Positions 1-7,858 of a DNA stretch of 24,852 nt are shown in pieces. The stretch is from assembly GCA_023442485.1 (NCBI GenBank), contig JAEZZG010000045.1, positions 1 to 24,852 on the forward strand, read 5' to 3'. A model generated the notes under the pieces. That model did no database searches, was not told the origin of the DNA, and was given only the letters and a program-made list of their open reading frames with translations. This stretch comes from Actinomycetes bacterium. GTDB taxonomy: Bacteria; Actinomycetota; Actinomycetes; Propionibacteriales; Propionibacteriaceae. The first letter of the stretch is position 1. Each line of letters opens with the position of its first letter. Made by a program: the position numbers and the translations under genes.

Positions 1-493
1 CAATCAGACTGTTCGATTGCAGGAACCAGCGAGCCTTGGTGTAGATCTCGGGCTTGTTTCGAGCAAACCAAACCGCCTTCGGTGTGGTATTAGATGGACT
101 CAGCGGATTTCCGGACAATTCCAGTACCCGCTCAGCGGGGACCTTCGTGAGGATTTCGTCACAGATGTCCTGAGATCTTGCGTCCATCCAGTTCGGGGTT
201 CGGTCCAACACAGATCCGTCATCCCCAATGGGGATACAGGCGCCAGACTGCCCATCGATTCCGACTCCGTCAATATCTCGCGGATCAAACTCACCGCAGT
301 GGACAACCTCGCGTAGTGCATCAAATGAGGCCTCGATCCACTCGTTTGGGTCTTGCTCTACCCAACCCGGATGAGGCGTGTACAGTTCATAGCTTCTCGC
401 CGCGATAGCCTTGGTGCGCCCATCCTGATCGACAGCGAGGGCACGGCAACCGGAAGTTCCAATATCTACGCCAATGTAGATTTTCGTTGACAT
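1..493 (-). CDS. FGGY-family carbohydrate kinase, N-terminal part (partial, runs off left edge)
   Basis: I translated this frame by hand: it is open from an ATG at 493 to the window edge, 164 codons, with no stop. The N-terminus MSTKIYIGVDIGTSGCRALA carries the phosphate-1 loop of the FGGY sugar kinases (Asp10-Ile-Gly-Thr-Ser), followed by GVGIDGQSGA and an NWMDARS segment matching the W-x-D-x-R region of xylulokinase-type enzymes. Such kinases phosphorylate a pentulose, polyol or similar sugar with ATP in the cytoplasm. The catalytic Asp and the C-terminal domain lie outside the window, so the substrate cannot be read. A GAGGAG ribosome binding site sits 5-10 bases before the ATG. The gene follows the dehydrogenase by 84 bases on the same strand and is probably its operon partner. 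Xylulokinase is the closest guess; erythritol or ribitol kinase is possible. Confidence 0.88.
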   Translation of the reverse strand, partial: MSTKIYIGVDIGTSGCRALAVDQDGRTKAIAARSYELYTPHPGWVEQDPNEWIEASFDALREVVHCGEFDPRDIDGVGIDGQSGACIPIGDDGSVLDRTPNWMDARSQDICDEILTKVPAERVLELSGNPLSPSNTTPKAVWFARNKPEIYTKARWFLQSNSLI

Positions 494-577
494 GGTGCTT
501 CTCCTCATTGACTGGTGTGACCAGCTATTCGTGGAAGCCAAGTTGAGACGTCTCCGTCATCAACCCAGCATTGATAG

Positions 578-1621
578 TTATCCAAGTTCAGGGACGATGG
601 CGTATTTGCTGCCCTTCCCGACCGCCATATCTTCGAGAGAATCGACAAGGGCATCGAGAGGACGACACTCAGTAACGAGAGACTCTCCATCGATGATCCC
701 CCACGACAGCATGTCCACGGCTACTCGGATGAAATCAGGGGAATGGTGGAAAACACCCTTGAGGTCGTATTCCCCATAGTGCATAGCAGAGCTGTTGATT
801 GACACTGGAGCGTCCTTGGGCGTACCACCGAAGAGCAAACCGGTCCCACCAGGACGCAAACACTGGATGGTCTGCTCCCACACCGCGGGAAGTCCGACTG
901 CTTCAACAGCAACGTCGGCGCCTCGTCCGTCTCGAGTACGTTGCCGAATTGCAGCTGCCTTGTCTTCGATGGTGTCCAGATCCGCCACGTTGATGATCTC
1001 GTCTGCACCGGCTTTGCGAGCCTGCTCGAGTCTCCACTCGGTTTGGTCGACCGAAATCACTCTGGCGCCGCGGACCTTGGCTAGGCGGACAAACATGAGA
1101 CCAATCGGTCCGGCGCCATTGATGACCACCGTGTCACCGAGTTGGATGTTGGCATCGTGGATCCCGTGCACAACACATGCCAGCGGTTCCAACGGAGCTG
1201 CGGCATGGTAAGAGAGGTGATCGGGGATGAGATATGTGTTGACCTCGGTGATGGCTGCGGGAATCACGAGTTCCTCGGCGAAACCACCATATAGATATTC
1301 AAAGTTCTCGCACAGGCTCCGACGCCCGATCTGACAAGCCCAGCAACGCCCACAGGGAACCGTATTTCCGGCAACAACTCGATCACCAACCGAGAACTTC
1401 GTCACTCCGGGGCCGACTTTGATCACCTCACCCGCAACTTCATGGCCAAATCGTGACGGGTAAGACCGAATCGTCGGGTGCCCCCTTCGATAGGTCTTTA
1501 GGTCGGTTCCGCAGGTGGTTGCCGCCTTGACGGCAATCTTGATCTCACCTTGCTTCGGGTCTGGAGACTCGATGTCTTCCAGCCTCAAATCACCAGGACC
1601 GTAAATCATCCATGCTCGCAT
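578..1621 (-). CDS. Zinc-dependent medium-chain alcohol/polyol dehydrogenase
   Basis: This is a 347-residue member of the MDR superfamily (sorbitol / L-threonine / L-iditol dehydrogenase-like), of normal family length. Catalytic zinc ligands are visible: Cys37 in TTCGTD, His60-Glu61 in GHEVAGEV, and Glu145 in PLEPLACV. Four structural-zinc cysteines are at 90, 93, 96 and 104. The Rossmann fold has GAGPIG at 169-174 and Asp192 at the end of its second strand, which favours NAD+ over NADP+. The likely reaction is oxidation of a secondary hydroxyl of a polyol or sugar. ATG at 1621 is preceded by a strong AAGGAGG site. It is the first gene of a leftward pair with the FGGY kinase and is divergent from a SorC regulator, so oxidation followed by phosphorylation of one substrate is the natural reading. 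The substrate is not determined. Confidence 0.9.
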   Translation of the reverse strand: MRAWMIYGPGDLRLEDIESPDPKQGEIKIAVKAATTCGTDLKTYRRGHPTIRSYPSRFGHEVAGEVIKVGPGVTKFSVGDRVVAGNTVPCGRCWACQIGRRSLCENFEYLYGGFAEELVIPAAITEVNTYLIPDHLSYHAAAPLEPLACVVHGIHDANIQLGDTVVINGAGPIGLMFVRLAKVRGARVISVDQTEWRLEQARKAGADEIINVADLDTIEDKAAAIRQRTRDGRGADVAVEAVGLPAVWEQTIQCLRPGGTGLLFGGTPKDAPVSINSSAMHYGEYDLKGVFHHSPDFIRVAVDMLSWGIIDGESLVTECRPLDALVDSLEDMAVGKGSKYAIVPELG

Positions 1622-1811
1622 AGTCCCTCCTTCAGGGATCGAGTGAAAACCAGTTGTTGAAGCGACAGAAAGTTCATCGCACGAAGCGTCTCAGTTACCG
1701 AGGGCTTCTTTGCCCACCGCTTCTGGCTTCACGGTATGATCTCAACCACGGCATTTGAATTACTTACGTTCAATTCAGCGGACATATGTTCACCAGGATG
1801 GGGAAGGATCC
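1622..1811. promoter_or_regulatory. Divergent control region between the dehydrogenase operon and the SorC regulator
   Basis: This is the 190-base gap between the two divergent start codons. For the plus-strand regulator, TTGCCC (1710-1715), a 19-base spacer and TATGAT (1735-1740) form a plausible promoter. An inverted repeat TTGAA-N9-TTCAA at 1755-1773 lies just downstream and could be the operator of the SorC protein, though it is short. I could not pick a convincing minus-strand promoter. SorC proteins usually bind next to their own operon and respond to a phosphorylated sugar; that part is family knowledge. Confidence 0.4.
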
Positions 1812-2750
1812 ATGGTCACCACAGACGATCTGGCCAAGGTTGCCACTCTGTACTACGAGCACGGGCTGACCCAGCTGGAGATTTCGCGGCTTTTTGGTCG
1901 TTCCCGCGTCGCGATCACGCGGATGCTGGCTCAAGCAAGAGCGGCTGGAATTGTTGAGGTGATTGTCCGAGGCAACACACGATTGTTTGAGGAAGAGTCC
2001 AGCCGAATCGCACAACACTATGGTTTGGACAAGATATGGATTGCCCCAACACGGACAACCGCCGAAGAAACACGTCAATCAGTTGGTATGGTCGGTGCGA
2101 GAGCGATTGAAGAGATCATGCCAGGGCACTCTGCGGTCTCGGTAGCCCTATCAGCCGGACTAGCGGCAACACTCCCCCACCTGAAGGGGGCATTCCCCCA
2201 CCTCAGGTTTTATCCAGCCAGTGGCGGTTTCGCAGGGATTGCCCGCGGGACGTCAGCGTCGGAGATCTGCATCGACCTGGCGAAAACACTGGGTGGGAAG
2301 GCACTGAGCTTACCTGTCCCGTTGGTCGTCGGCACCGCTGACTTAGCCAATCAACTTCGCAAAGAACCAGCCATTTCCCGACTACTCGAGGCAGTAGCAA
2401 CAACAGAAGTTCTACTCATGTCGATTGGGTCAACAACCTCAAACACTGGGCTACTGATGGACCAGCTGAGTAGCGTCGACAGAGATGCGATTATCGAGGC
2501 TGGAGCGATCGGTGACGCCGCCGGCCACTTCTTCGACCACACAGGCTGCCATATCCATAACGAACTCACCAGGCGAATCATCGTTGCCGACTGCGATGAC
2601 CTCATGCAGGTCCCGGTGAGGCTGGCCATTGCCTACGGGACGGATCGAGTCAACGCCTTGCACGCGGCATTTTCGGCACGGACCTGTACCAGCTGTGTTC
2701 TTGACTATGAAACTGCTTTGGCAGTCCTGGCAACCATTGATGCCCTATAG
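1812..2750 (+). CDS. SorC/DeoR-type sugar-responsive transcriptional regulator
   Basis: This 312-residue protein has the two-part SorC layout. An N-terminal helix-turn-helix lies at about residues 8-45 (YYEHGLTQLEISRLFGRSRV, then TRMLAQARAAGIVEV). A sugar-phosphate-binding domain fills the rest, including GLLMDQL, AGAIGDAAGHFFD and a C-terminal AIAYGTDRVNAL segment. I chose ATG 1812 because GGGGAAGGA lies five bases before it; the frame is open further upstream only through a TTG at 1755 with no ribosome site. It is divergent from the dehydrogenase-kinase pair and is the likely local regulator. It is the only plus-strand gene in the window and converges on tuf. Repressor versus activator cannot be decided from sequence. 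Confidence 0.9.
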   Translation: MVTTDDLAKVATLYYEHGLTQLEISRLFGRSRVAITRMLAQARAAGIVEVIVRGNTRLFEEESSRIAQHYGLDKIWIAPTRTTAEETRQSVGMVGARAIEEIMPGHSAVSVALSAGLAATLPHLKGAFPHLRFYPASGGFAGIARGTSASEICIDLAKTLGGKALSLPVPLVVGTADLANQLRKEPAISRLLEAVATTEVLLMSIGSTTSNTGLLMDQLSSVDRDAIIEAGAIGDAAGHFFDHTGCHIHNELTRRIIVADCDDLMQVPVRLAIAYGTDRVNALHAAFSARTCTSCVLDYETALAVLATIDAL

Positions 2751-2801
2751 CTTTGACTCGTGATGACGCCGAGGGTGAAACGCGGCATGTGAGATAGAGA
2801 G

Positions 2802-2843
2802 CAGTTAAAACACGAGTGGGCCTGCCGAAGCAGACCCACTCGT
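2802..2843 (-). terminator. Intrinsic terminator after tuf
   Basis: Arms 2812-2825 and 2830-2843 form a 14-bp stem with one G-U pair. In the minus-strand RNA the loop is UUCG and the tail is GUUUUAA. It starts 19 bases after the tuf stop and closes the str operon. Read on the plus strand, it is followed by TTAGCTTTTATG, so it may also stop transcripts arriving from the SorC gene. Confidence 0.92.
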
Positions 2844-2862
2844 TAGCTTTTATGCCTTGAGG

Positions 2863-4056
2863 CTACTTGATGATCTTGGTCACACGACCAGCGCCGACGG
2901 TGCGACCGCCTTCGCGGATAGCGAACTTCAGACCCTCTTCCATAGCAACCGGCTTCTGGAGGTGAACGGTCATGTCGGTGTTGTCACCGGGCATGCACAT
3001 TTCAACGCCAGCGCCGAGTTCGACCGTACCGGTAACGTCGGTGGTACGGAAGTAGAACTGAGGCGAGTAGTTGGAGAAGAACGGCTTGTGGCGGCCACCT
3101 TCGTCCTTGGTGAGGACGTAGACGTTGCCTTCAAAGTCGGTGTGCGGGGTAACCGAACCAGGTGCGCACACAACCATGCCGCGCTCCACGTCTTCCTTCT
3201 TGGTGCCACGCAGCAGCAGACCGACGTTGTCGCCAGCTTCGCCCGAGTCGAGGATCTTGCGGAACATCTCAACACCGGTGATGGTGGTGGACTGCTTGGA
3301 CTCGCGGATACCGATGATGTCAACGGTTTCACCAGTCTTGATCTGACCGCGCTCGATACGACCAGTAACAACGGTGCCACGACCGGTAATGGTGAAGACG
3401 TCTTCAATCGGCATCAGGAAGGGCTTGTCGGTCTCACGAGCAGGCTGCGGGATGTACTCATCAACAGCGCTCATCAGCTCAGCAACGGTGTCCATCCACT
3501 TGGGATCGCCCTGCAGGGCCTGGTAAGCGGAGAGGCGGACGACCGGGCAGTCATCTCCGTCGAATTCCTGAGCGGAGAGGGCTTCGCGAACTTCCATCTC
3601 GACGAGCTCGATGAGTTCTTCATCGTCGACCATGTCGCACTTGTTAAGTGCAACAACGATGGCCGGCACGCCAACCTGGCGGGCGAGAAGGATGTGCTCG
3701 TGGGTCTGGGCCATCGGGCCGTCGGTGGCGGCCACAACGAGGATGGCGCCGTCCATCTGAGCAGCACCGGTGATCATGTTCTTGACGTAGTCAGCGTGAC
3801 CAGGGCAGTCGACGTGAGCGTAGTGACGCTTTTCGGTCTGGTACTCAACGTGAGAAATGGAAATGGTGATACCACGCTGGCGTTCTTCGGGAGCCTTATC
3901 GATCGCGTCGAACGGGGACTCCTCGTTAAGTTCCGGGTACTTTTCGTGAAGTACCTTGGTGATGGCGGCAGTCAAGGTGGTCTTGCCGTGGTCGACGTGA
4001 CCAATGGTGCCGATGTTGCAGTGCGGCTTCGTCCGCTCGAAATGGGCCTTTGCCAC
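2863..4056 (-). CDS. tuf: Elongation factor Tu
   Basis: EF-Tu is the GTPase that delivers aminoacyl-tRNA to the ribosomal A site. The protein is 397 residues, the usual length. The GTPase motifs are all present: G1 GHVDHGKT (19-26), switch I RGITI, G3 DCPGHADYV, G4 NKCD and a G5-like SAYQAL. The beta-barrel domains 2 and 3 follow. The start is GTG at 4056, preceded by AGGAGG; the conserved MAKAHFERTKPH begins exactly there. It is separated from fusA by 290 bases that contain a promoter candidate, so it can probably be transcribed both with the str operon and alone. A terminator follows. No second tuf copy is visible here. Confidence 0.99.
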   Translation of the reverse strand: MAKAHFERTKPHCNIGTIGHVDHGKTTLTAAITKVLHEKYPELNEESPFDAIDKAPEERQRGITISISHVEYQTEKRHYAHVDCPGHADYVKNMITGAAQMDGAILVVAATDGPMAQTHEHILLARQVGVPAIVVALNKCDMVDDEELIELVEMEVREALSAQEFDGDDCPVVRLSAYQALQGDPKWMDTVAELMSAVDEYIPQPARETDKPFLMPIEDVFTITGRGTVVTGRIERGQIKTGETVDIIGIRESKQSTTITGVEMFRKILDSGEAGDNVGLLLRGTKKEDVERGMVVCAPGSVTPHTDFEGNVYVLTKDEGGRHKPFFSNYSPQFYFRTTDVTGTVELGAGVEMCMPGDNTDMTVHLQKPVAMEEGLKFAIREGGRTVGAGRVTKIIK

Positions 4057-4115
4057 TTTGTAGGCTCCTCCTGGAATATCACGACGCGGGATTGCGTAGT
4101 GAACTTGTACTTGTC

Positions 4116-4139
4116 ATCAACAACCTTAGGGATGTTGAT
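4116..4139 (-). promoter_or_regulatory. Hairpin in the tuf leader
   Basis: ATCAACA (4116-4122) and TGTTGAT (4133-4139) form a perfect 7-bp stem with a 10-base loop, about 60 bases before the tuf start codon and inside the predicted leader. It is too far upstream to block the ribosome site directly. Function unknown. Confidence 0.45.
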
Positions 4140-4273
4140 TGTCTTGAGTAGTAACCGCGACGACAATTCAGCACCGTCGTCACGAAGCACTGTGATCGGG
4201 CCTCCCTAGAGGGCCAACCGTTCGTGCTGGCAGGTCTGTGCCCACGCGAGACGCGGACTACACACACTGTCCA

Positions 4274-4301
4274 AGTTTATTGATGTTAGCGCCTAAGTCA
4301 A
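4274..4301 (-). promoter_or_regulatory. Candidate tuf promoter
   Basis: On the minus strand TTGACT (4301-4296), a 16-base spacer and TAAACT (4279-4274) give five and four matches to the sigma-70 boxes. The predicted start is near 4267, leaving a leader of about 210 bases before tuf. The -35 box and spacer lie in one arm of the 11-bp inverted repeat 4287-4323. Confidence 0.6.
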
Positions 4302-4323
4302 ACTGAGTCTGGCTTAGGCGCTA
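4287..4323. repeat. Perfect 11-bp inverted repeat between fusA and tuf
   Basis: TAGCGCCTAAG (4287-4297) and CTTAGGCGCTA (4313-4323) pair perfectly around a 15-base loop, 23 bases after the fusA stop. The tail on the minus strand (ACATCAATAAAC) is not U-rich, so it is not a standard intrinsic terminator. It could be an RNA processing or 3'-end-stabilising hairpin for the fusA message, an operator for tuf, or both, because one arm overlaps the tuf -35 region. Confidence 0.75.
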
Positions 4324-4346
4324 GTAAGGATCGTCTAGAGACGAAC

Positions 4347-6452
4347 TTATTCGGCGCTGTTACCGTTGGCCTTGGCGATAACTTCGTCCGCGATGTTCTG
4401 CGGGACCTCGCCATAGCATTCAAACTCCATGACGAAGGTTGCCTGGCCCGACGTCTTGGAACGCAGGTCGCCGACGTAGCCGAACATCTCGGCCAGCGGG
4501 ACCAGCGCCCGAATGACGCGACTGCCGTGCTCTTCGTCCATCTCGCGGACTGAACCACGACGGGAGTTGATGTCGCCGATCACGGTTCCCAGGTAATCCT
4601 CGGGCGTGGTCACCTCGACGGCCATCATCGGTTCGAGCAGACCCGGGTCTGCCTTGCGGGCAGCTTCCTTGAATGCCATCGAACCGGCGATCTTGAATGC
4701 CATTTCCGAAGAGTCAACGTCGTGGTAGGCACCGTCTTCGAGGATGACCTTGATGTCTTCCACAGGGTAACCAGCGAGCACACCAAACTGCATGGCGTCC
4801 TGGATACCTGCATCCACGGCAGGGATGTATTCACGCGGAATCCGGCCACCAGTGACGGCATTGACGAATTCATACCCGAACCCAGGTTCTTGAGGCTCGA
4901 TGGTGATGATGACGCGACCGTACTGACCGGAACCACCGGACTGCTTCTTGTGGGTGTATTCGACGTGCTCGACCTTGCGACGCAGGGTTTCGCGGTAAGA
5001 CACCTGAGGACGACCAATATTAGCCTCGACATGGAATTCACGACGCATCCGGTCGATCAGAATGTCGAGGTGCAGCTCGCCCATGCCGGCGATGATGGTC
5101 TGGCCGGTCTCTTCGTCGGTGTGGACCTGGAAGGTGGGGTCCTCTTCGGCAAGACGTTGAATCGCGACCGACAACTTCTCCTGGTCAGCCTTGGACTTCG
5201 GCTCGATCGCCTGCTCGATCACAGGAGCCGGGAATTCCATGGTTTCGAGGACGACCGGAGCCGACGGGGCACACAAGGTTTCACCGGTGGTGGTGTCCTT
5301 GAGACCCATCACTGCACAGATCATGCCAGCGCCGATCTCAGGGATGTCCTGACGCTTGTTGGAGTGCATCTGGTAGATCTTCCCGATGCGCTCCTTGCGG
5401 CCCTTGGTCGAGTTAAGCACCTGGTCACCGGTCCGGAGCGTGCCGGAGTAGACGCGCACATAGGTCAACTTGCCCAAGTGCGGATCGGCAGCCACCTTGA
5501 AGGCGAGGGCGGCCAAAGGCTCAGACGAGTCTGCCTTGCGTTCGAGCTCGACAGATTCATCACCCGGCTTGAAACCGACAGTCGGCGGGATGTCCAGCGG
5601 CGAAGGCAGGTAGTCGACGATGGCGTCCAACAGGGGCTGAACGCCCTTGTTCTTGAAGGAGGTGCCACACACGACCGCATTACCCTTGCCGGAAAGCACG
5701 GCACGACGAATCGCAGCCTTGATTTCTTCAACAGTGCTCTCTTCGCCTTCGAGCCACTTCTCAGCGAACTCGTCGTCGACGTCGGCCAAAGCCTCGAGAA
5801 GCTCCTCGCGAGCAGCTTCAGCGCGAGCCTGCAGATCGGCGGGGATCTCTTCGATCTCGTAATCCTCGCCCATCTTGGTCTCGCCACGCCAGGTCAGCGC
5901 GCGCATCTGAAGCAGATCGATAACACCGAGGAAGTCCTGTTCGGCTCCGATCGGAACCTGGAGAACCAGCGGGTTAGCCTGCAGACGCTGACGAATCGTC
6001 TTGACCGCATAGTCGAAGTTTGCGCCAGTCCGGTCAAGCTTGTTGACGTAACAGATCCGAGGAACGTTGTACTTCGAGGCCTGACGCCACACCGTCATCG
6101 ACTGGGGCTCAACACCTGCCACACCATCAAAGACTGCAACGGCACCATCGAGGACGCGCAAGGAACGCTCCACCTCGACGGTGAAGTCGACGTGTCCAGG
6201 GGTGTCGATGATGTTGATCTGGACGTTCTTCCAGAAACAGGTGGTAGCAGCAGAGGTGATGGTGATACCACGCTCTTGCTCCTGATCCATCCAGTCCATG
6301 GTGGCAGCACCATCGTGGGTCTCGCCGATCTTGTAGTTGATACCGGTGTAGAACAAAATACGCTCGGTAGTGGTGGTTTTACCGGCGTCGATGTGCGCCA
6401 TAATGCCGATATTGCGGACCTTTTTTAGATCCTTCTGAAAATCAATGGCCAC
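4347..6452 (-). CDS. fusA: Elongation factor G
   Basis: EF-G is the ribosomal translocase, working by GTP hydrolysis after each peptide bond. At 701 residues it has full length. Seen motifs: G1 AHIDAGKT (19-26), RGITITSAATT, DTPGHVDF, NKLDRTGA, and the C-terminal domain IV/V segment with GQYGRV, YEFVNAV and MEFECYGEVP. The first residues (MAIDFQKDLKKVRN) fit a GTG start at 6452. The ribosome site is weak: AAGG lies about 11 bases upstream. The gap to rpsG is only 44 bases, so it is co-transcribed with rpsL-rpsG in the classical str operon. It is a single-copy-type EF-G, with nothing indicating the paralogous FusB/EF-G2 class. Confidence 0.99.
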   Translation of the reverse strand: MAIDFQKDLKKVRNIGIMAHIDAGKTTTTERILFYTGINYKIGETHDGAATMDWMDQEQERGITITSAATTCFWKNVQINIIDTPGHVDFTVEVERSLRVLDGAVAVFDGVAGVEPQSMTVWRQASKYNVPRICYVNKLDRTGANFDYAVKTIRQRLQANPLVLQVPIGAEQDFLGVIDLLQMRALTWRGETKMGEDYEIEEIPADLQARAEAAREELLEALADVDDEFAEKWLEGEESTVEEIKAAIRRAVLSGKGNAVVCGTSFKNKGVQPLLDAIVDYLPSPLDIPPTVGFKPGDESVELERKADSSEPLAALAFKVAADPHLGKLTYVRVYSGTLRTGDQVLNSTKGRKERIGKIYQMHSNKRQDIPEIGAGMICAVMGLKDTTTGETLCAPSAPVVLETMEFPAPVIEQAIEPKSKADQEKLSVAIQRLAEEDPTFQVHTDEETGQTIIAGMGELHLDILIDRMRREFHVEANIGRPQVSYRETLRRKVEHVEYTHKKQSGGSGQYGRVIITIEPQEPGFGYEFVNAVTGGRIPREYIPAVDAGIQDAMQFGVLAGYPVEDIKVILEDGAYHDVDSSEMAFKIAGSMAFKEAARKADPGLLEPMMAVEVTTPEDYLGTVIGDINSRRGSVREMDEEHGSRVIRALVPLAEMFGYVGDLRSKTSGQATFVMEFECYGEVPQNIADEVIAKANGNSAE

Positions 6453-6496
6453 GGGTTATAAACCTTATCTTTGTCGTCTTTATAGTGCGAAACGCA

Positions 6497-6967
6497 TTAC
6501 CAGCGGTAGTGAGCGAAGGCGCGGTTGGCTTCAGCCATCCTGTGGGTGTCTTCGCGCTTCTTCACCGAGGCGCCCAGACCGTTCGCAGCGTCAAGCAGTT
6601 CATTCATGAGGCGCTGAGACATGGTCTTCTCACGACGGTCGCGGGCGAAGCCGACCAACCAGCGCATAGCCAAGGTGTTAGCACGAGCCGGTTTCACCTC
6701 GACCGGAACCTGATAGGTGGCACCACCGACACGACGGGAGCGAACCTCAACGGCAGGGCGAACGTTGTCGAGAGCCTTCTTGAGGGTCTGAACAGGATCG
6801 ACGCCGGTCTTCTCGCGGGTCCCCTCGAGAGCGGAGTAAACGATGGACTGCGCGACGGTCTTCTTACCGTCCAAAAGAATCTTGCTCACCAACTGGGAAA
6901 CCAGCGGCGAACCGTAGACGGGATCAATCACAACTGGGCGCTTGGGCGCCGGACCTTTACGAGGCAT
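6497..6967 (-). CDS. rpsG: 30S ribosomal protein uS7
   Basis: uS7 binds the 3' major domain of 16S rRNA and nucleates assembly of the 30S head. The protein is 156 residues, the standard bacterial length, starting MPRKGPAPKRPVVIDPVYGS and ending in the typical EANRAFAHYRW. ATG at 6967 overlaps the rpsL stop by one base (TAATG), with AAGGAG just before it inside the end of rpsL. This implies translational coupling with rpsL. In E. coli uS7 represses its own operon from the rpsL-rpsG junction; here that junction is too short for the E. coli-type site, so control, if any, must lie elsewhere. Confidence 0.99.
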   Translation of the reverse strand: MPRKGPAPKRPVVIDPVYGSPLVSQLVSKILLDGKKTVAQSIVYSALEGTREKTGVDPVQTLKKALDNVRPAVEVRSRRVGGATYQVPVEVKPARANTLAMRWLVGFARDRREKTMSQRLMNELLDAANGLGASVKKREDTHRMAEANRAFAHYRW

Positions 6968-7338
6968 TACTTCTCCTTCTTGGCACCGTAGCGGCTACGA
7001 GCCTGCTTGCGATTCTTGACGGCCTGGGTGTCGAGAGCACCGCGGATGATCTTGTACCGGACACCCGGCAGATCCTTCACACGACCGCCACGCACGAGCA
7101 CCATCGAGTGCTCCTGGAGGTTGTGACCTTCACCCGGGATGTAAGCGGTGACCTCAATCCCGGACGACAGACGCACACGGGCGACCTTACGCAGAGCTGA
7201 GTTCGGCTTCTTCGGGGTGGTGGTGTACACACGAGTGCACACGCCTCTGCGCTGCGGAGAACCCTTCAGCGCAGGAGTCTTGTTCTTGCTGACCTTGTCA
7301 GTGCGTCCCTTGCGGACGAGCTGCTGAATAGTTGGCAC
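6967..7338 (-). CDS. rpsL: 30S ribosomal protein uS12
   Basis: uS12 sits at the decoding centre and controls accuracy. I place the start at GTG 7338 (MPTIQQLVRKGR), giving 123 residues, the usual actinobacterial length. An in-frame ATG at 7371 would add eleven residues unlike any uS12 N-terminus and lacks a ribosome site. Upstream of the GTG there is only a weak purine stretch (GGAAAGAGA). Residues that mutate to streptomycin resistance are wild type: Lys43 in TTPKKPNS and Lys88 in RVKDLPG. Asp89, the methylthiolation target in other bacteria, is present. It is first gene of the str operon and overlaps rpsG by one base. Confidence 0.98.
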   Translation of the reverse strand: MPTIQQLVRKGRTDKVSKNKTPALKGSPQRRGVCTRVYTTTPKKPNSALRKVARVRLSSGIEVTAYIPGEGHNLQEHSMVLVRGGRVKDLPGVRYKIIRGALDTQAVKNRKQARSRYGAKKEK

Positions 7339-7447
7339 CTGCTGGAATCTCTTTCCGTGATAGTGACCCACATCAAGGACGCACGCGCCGTCATGATGTG
7401 ACTCAACTGTGGTTTATCTAGGACGACCCCTGGTGCAGTCTCGACTT

Positions 7448-7475
7448 CTTGTAGGGGCTTCACAGCCGCTACAAG
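7448..7475 (-). promoter_or_regulatory. Hairpin with GNRA loop in the rpsL leader
   Basis: In the minus-strand RNA, CUUGUAG pairs with CUACAAG, then a C-C mismatch, then GGCU pairs with AGCC around a GUGA tetraloop. That is 11 pairs and a compact, stable fold about 110 bases before the rpsL start. No U tract follows, so it is not a terminator. A ribosomal-protein binding site or an RNA stability element is possible. Confidence 0.55.
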
Positions 7476-7493
7476 CCTGGCGCAACCTTCAGA

Positions 7494-7519
7494 CAACATC
7501 TCTACACCGTCAGATGTTG
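7494..7519 (-). promoter_or_regulatory. Second hairpin in the rpsL leader
   Basis: CAACATC (7494-7500) and GATGTTG (7513-7519) form a perfect 7-bp stem with a 12-base loop, immediately upstream (in RNA order) of the GNRA-loop hairpin. Confidence 0.45.
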
Positions 7520-7706
7520 AAGTAAGACCACTTGTGCACACTGAACACGAGCGAGAGGACCGTGCAACGGGTCGACCATCCCGCCATGCCAGGGTTCGCA
7601 CTTCGTCACTCCAAGTCAGACGTGGACTCCATCCAGCACGATGTTCGAGGCCGCGTCTGCCCGGGAGCAACACAAATTGGTGCAGCTAGACTGCACACAG
7701 CTCTCA

Positions 7707-7735
7707 AGAGTACCTAGATCGAACACTGCGGTCAA
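7707..7735 (-). promoter_or_regulatory. Candidate promoter of the str operon (rpsL-rpsG-fusA)
   Basis: On the minus strand TTGACC (7735-7730), 17 bases, and TACTCT (7712-7707) make a fair promoter; the -10 box keeps only T, A and final T. It lies about 30 bases after the rpoC terminator. Transcription from near 7700 would give an rpsL leader of about 360 bases. The 520-base gap from 7339 to 7858 otherwise holds the two leader hairpins and the rpoC terminator; I saw no credible gene in it. Confidence 0.5.
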
Positions 7736-7757
7736 AATTGCGCGGTATAAATCCGTT

Positions 7758-7804
7758 GGGGAAGACAAAAGTCCTAGGGATAGTGGAAATATCCCTAGGA
7801 CTTT
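7758..7804 (-). terminator. Intrinsic terminator after rpoC
   Basis: Arms 7768-7782 and 7790-7804 are a perfect 15-bp stem with a 7-base loop, followed on the minus strand by UUUUGUCUUC. It lies 54 bases after the rpoC stop and separates the rpoBC and str transcription units. Confidence 0.93.
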
Positions 7805-7858
7805 CGATCAGATCGGGCCTGGACTAGACAATGTCTGTGTCCGGCGCGACCGTGGCGT

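Noticed and set aside
1755..1811. TTG start at 1755 for the SorC regulator
   Set aside because: No ribosome site, and ATG 1812 has a good one at proper spacing.
2857..4209. 450-codon plus-strand frame antisense to tuf
   Set aside because: Same codon-bias artefact; it covers the EF-Tu gene in the opposite direction and shows no protein family features.
4722..6428. 568-codon plus-strand open frame antisense to fusA
   Set aside because: It is a mirror of the strongly biased fusA codons. No ribosome site, no recognisable domain, and the minus-strand product is unmistakable EF-G.
7339..7371. Longer rpsL start at ATG 7371
   Set aside because: The added eleven residues match no uS12, and there is no ribosome site; GTG 7338 gives the standard N-terminus.
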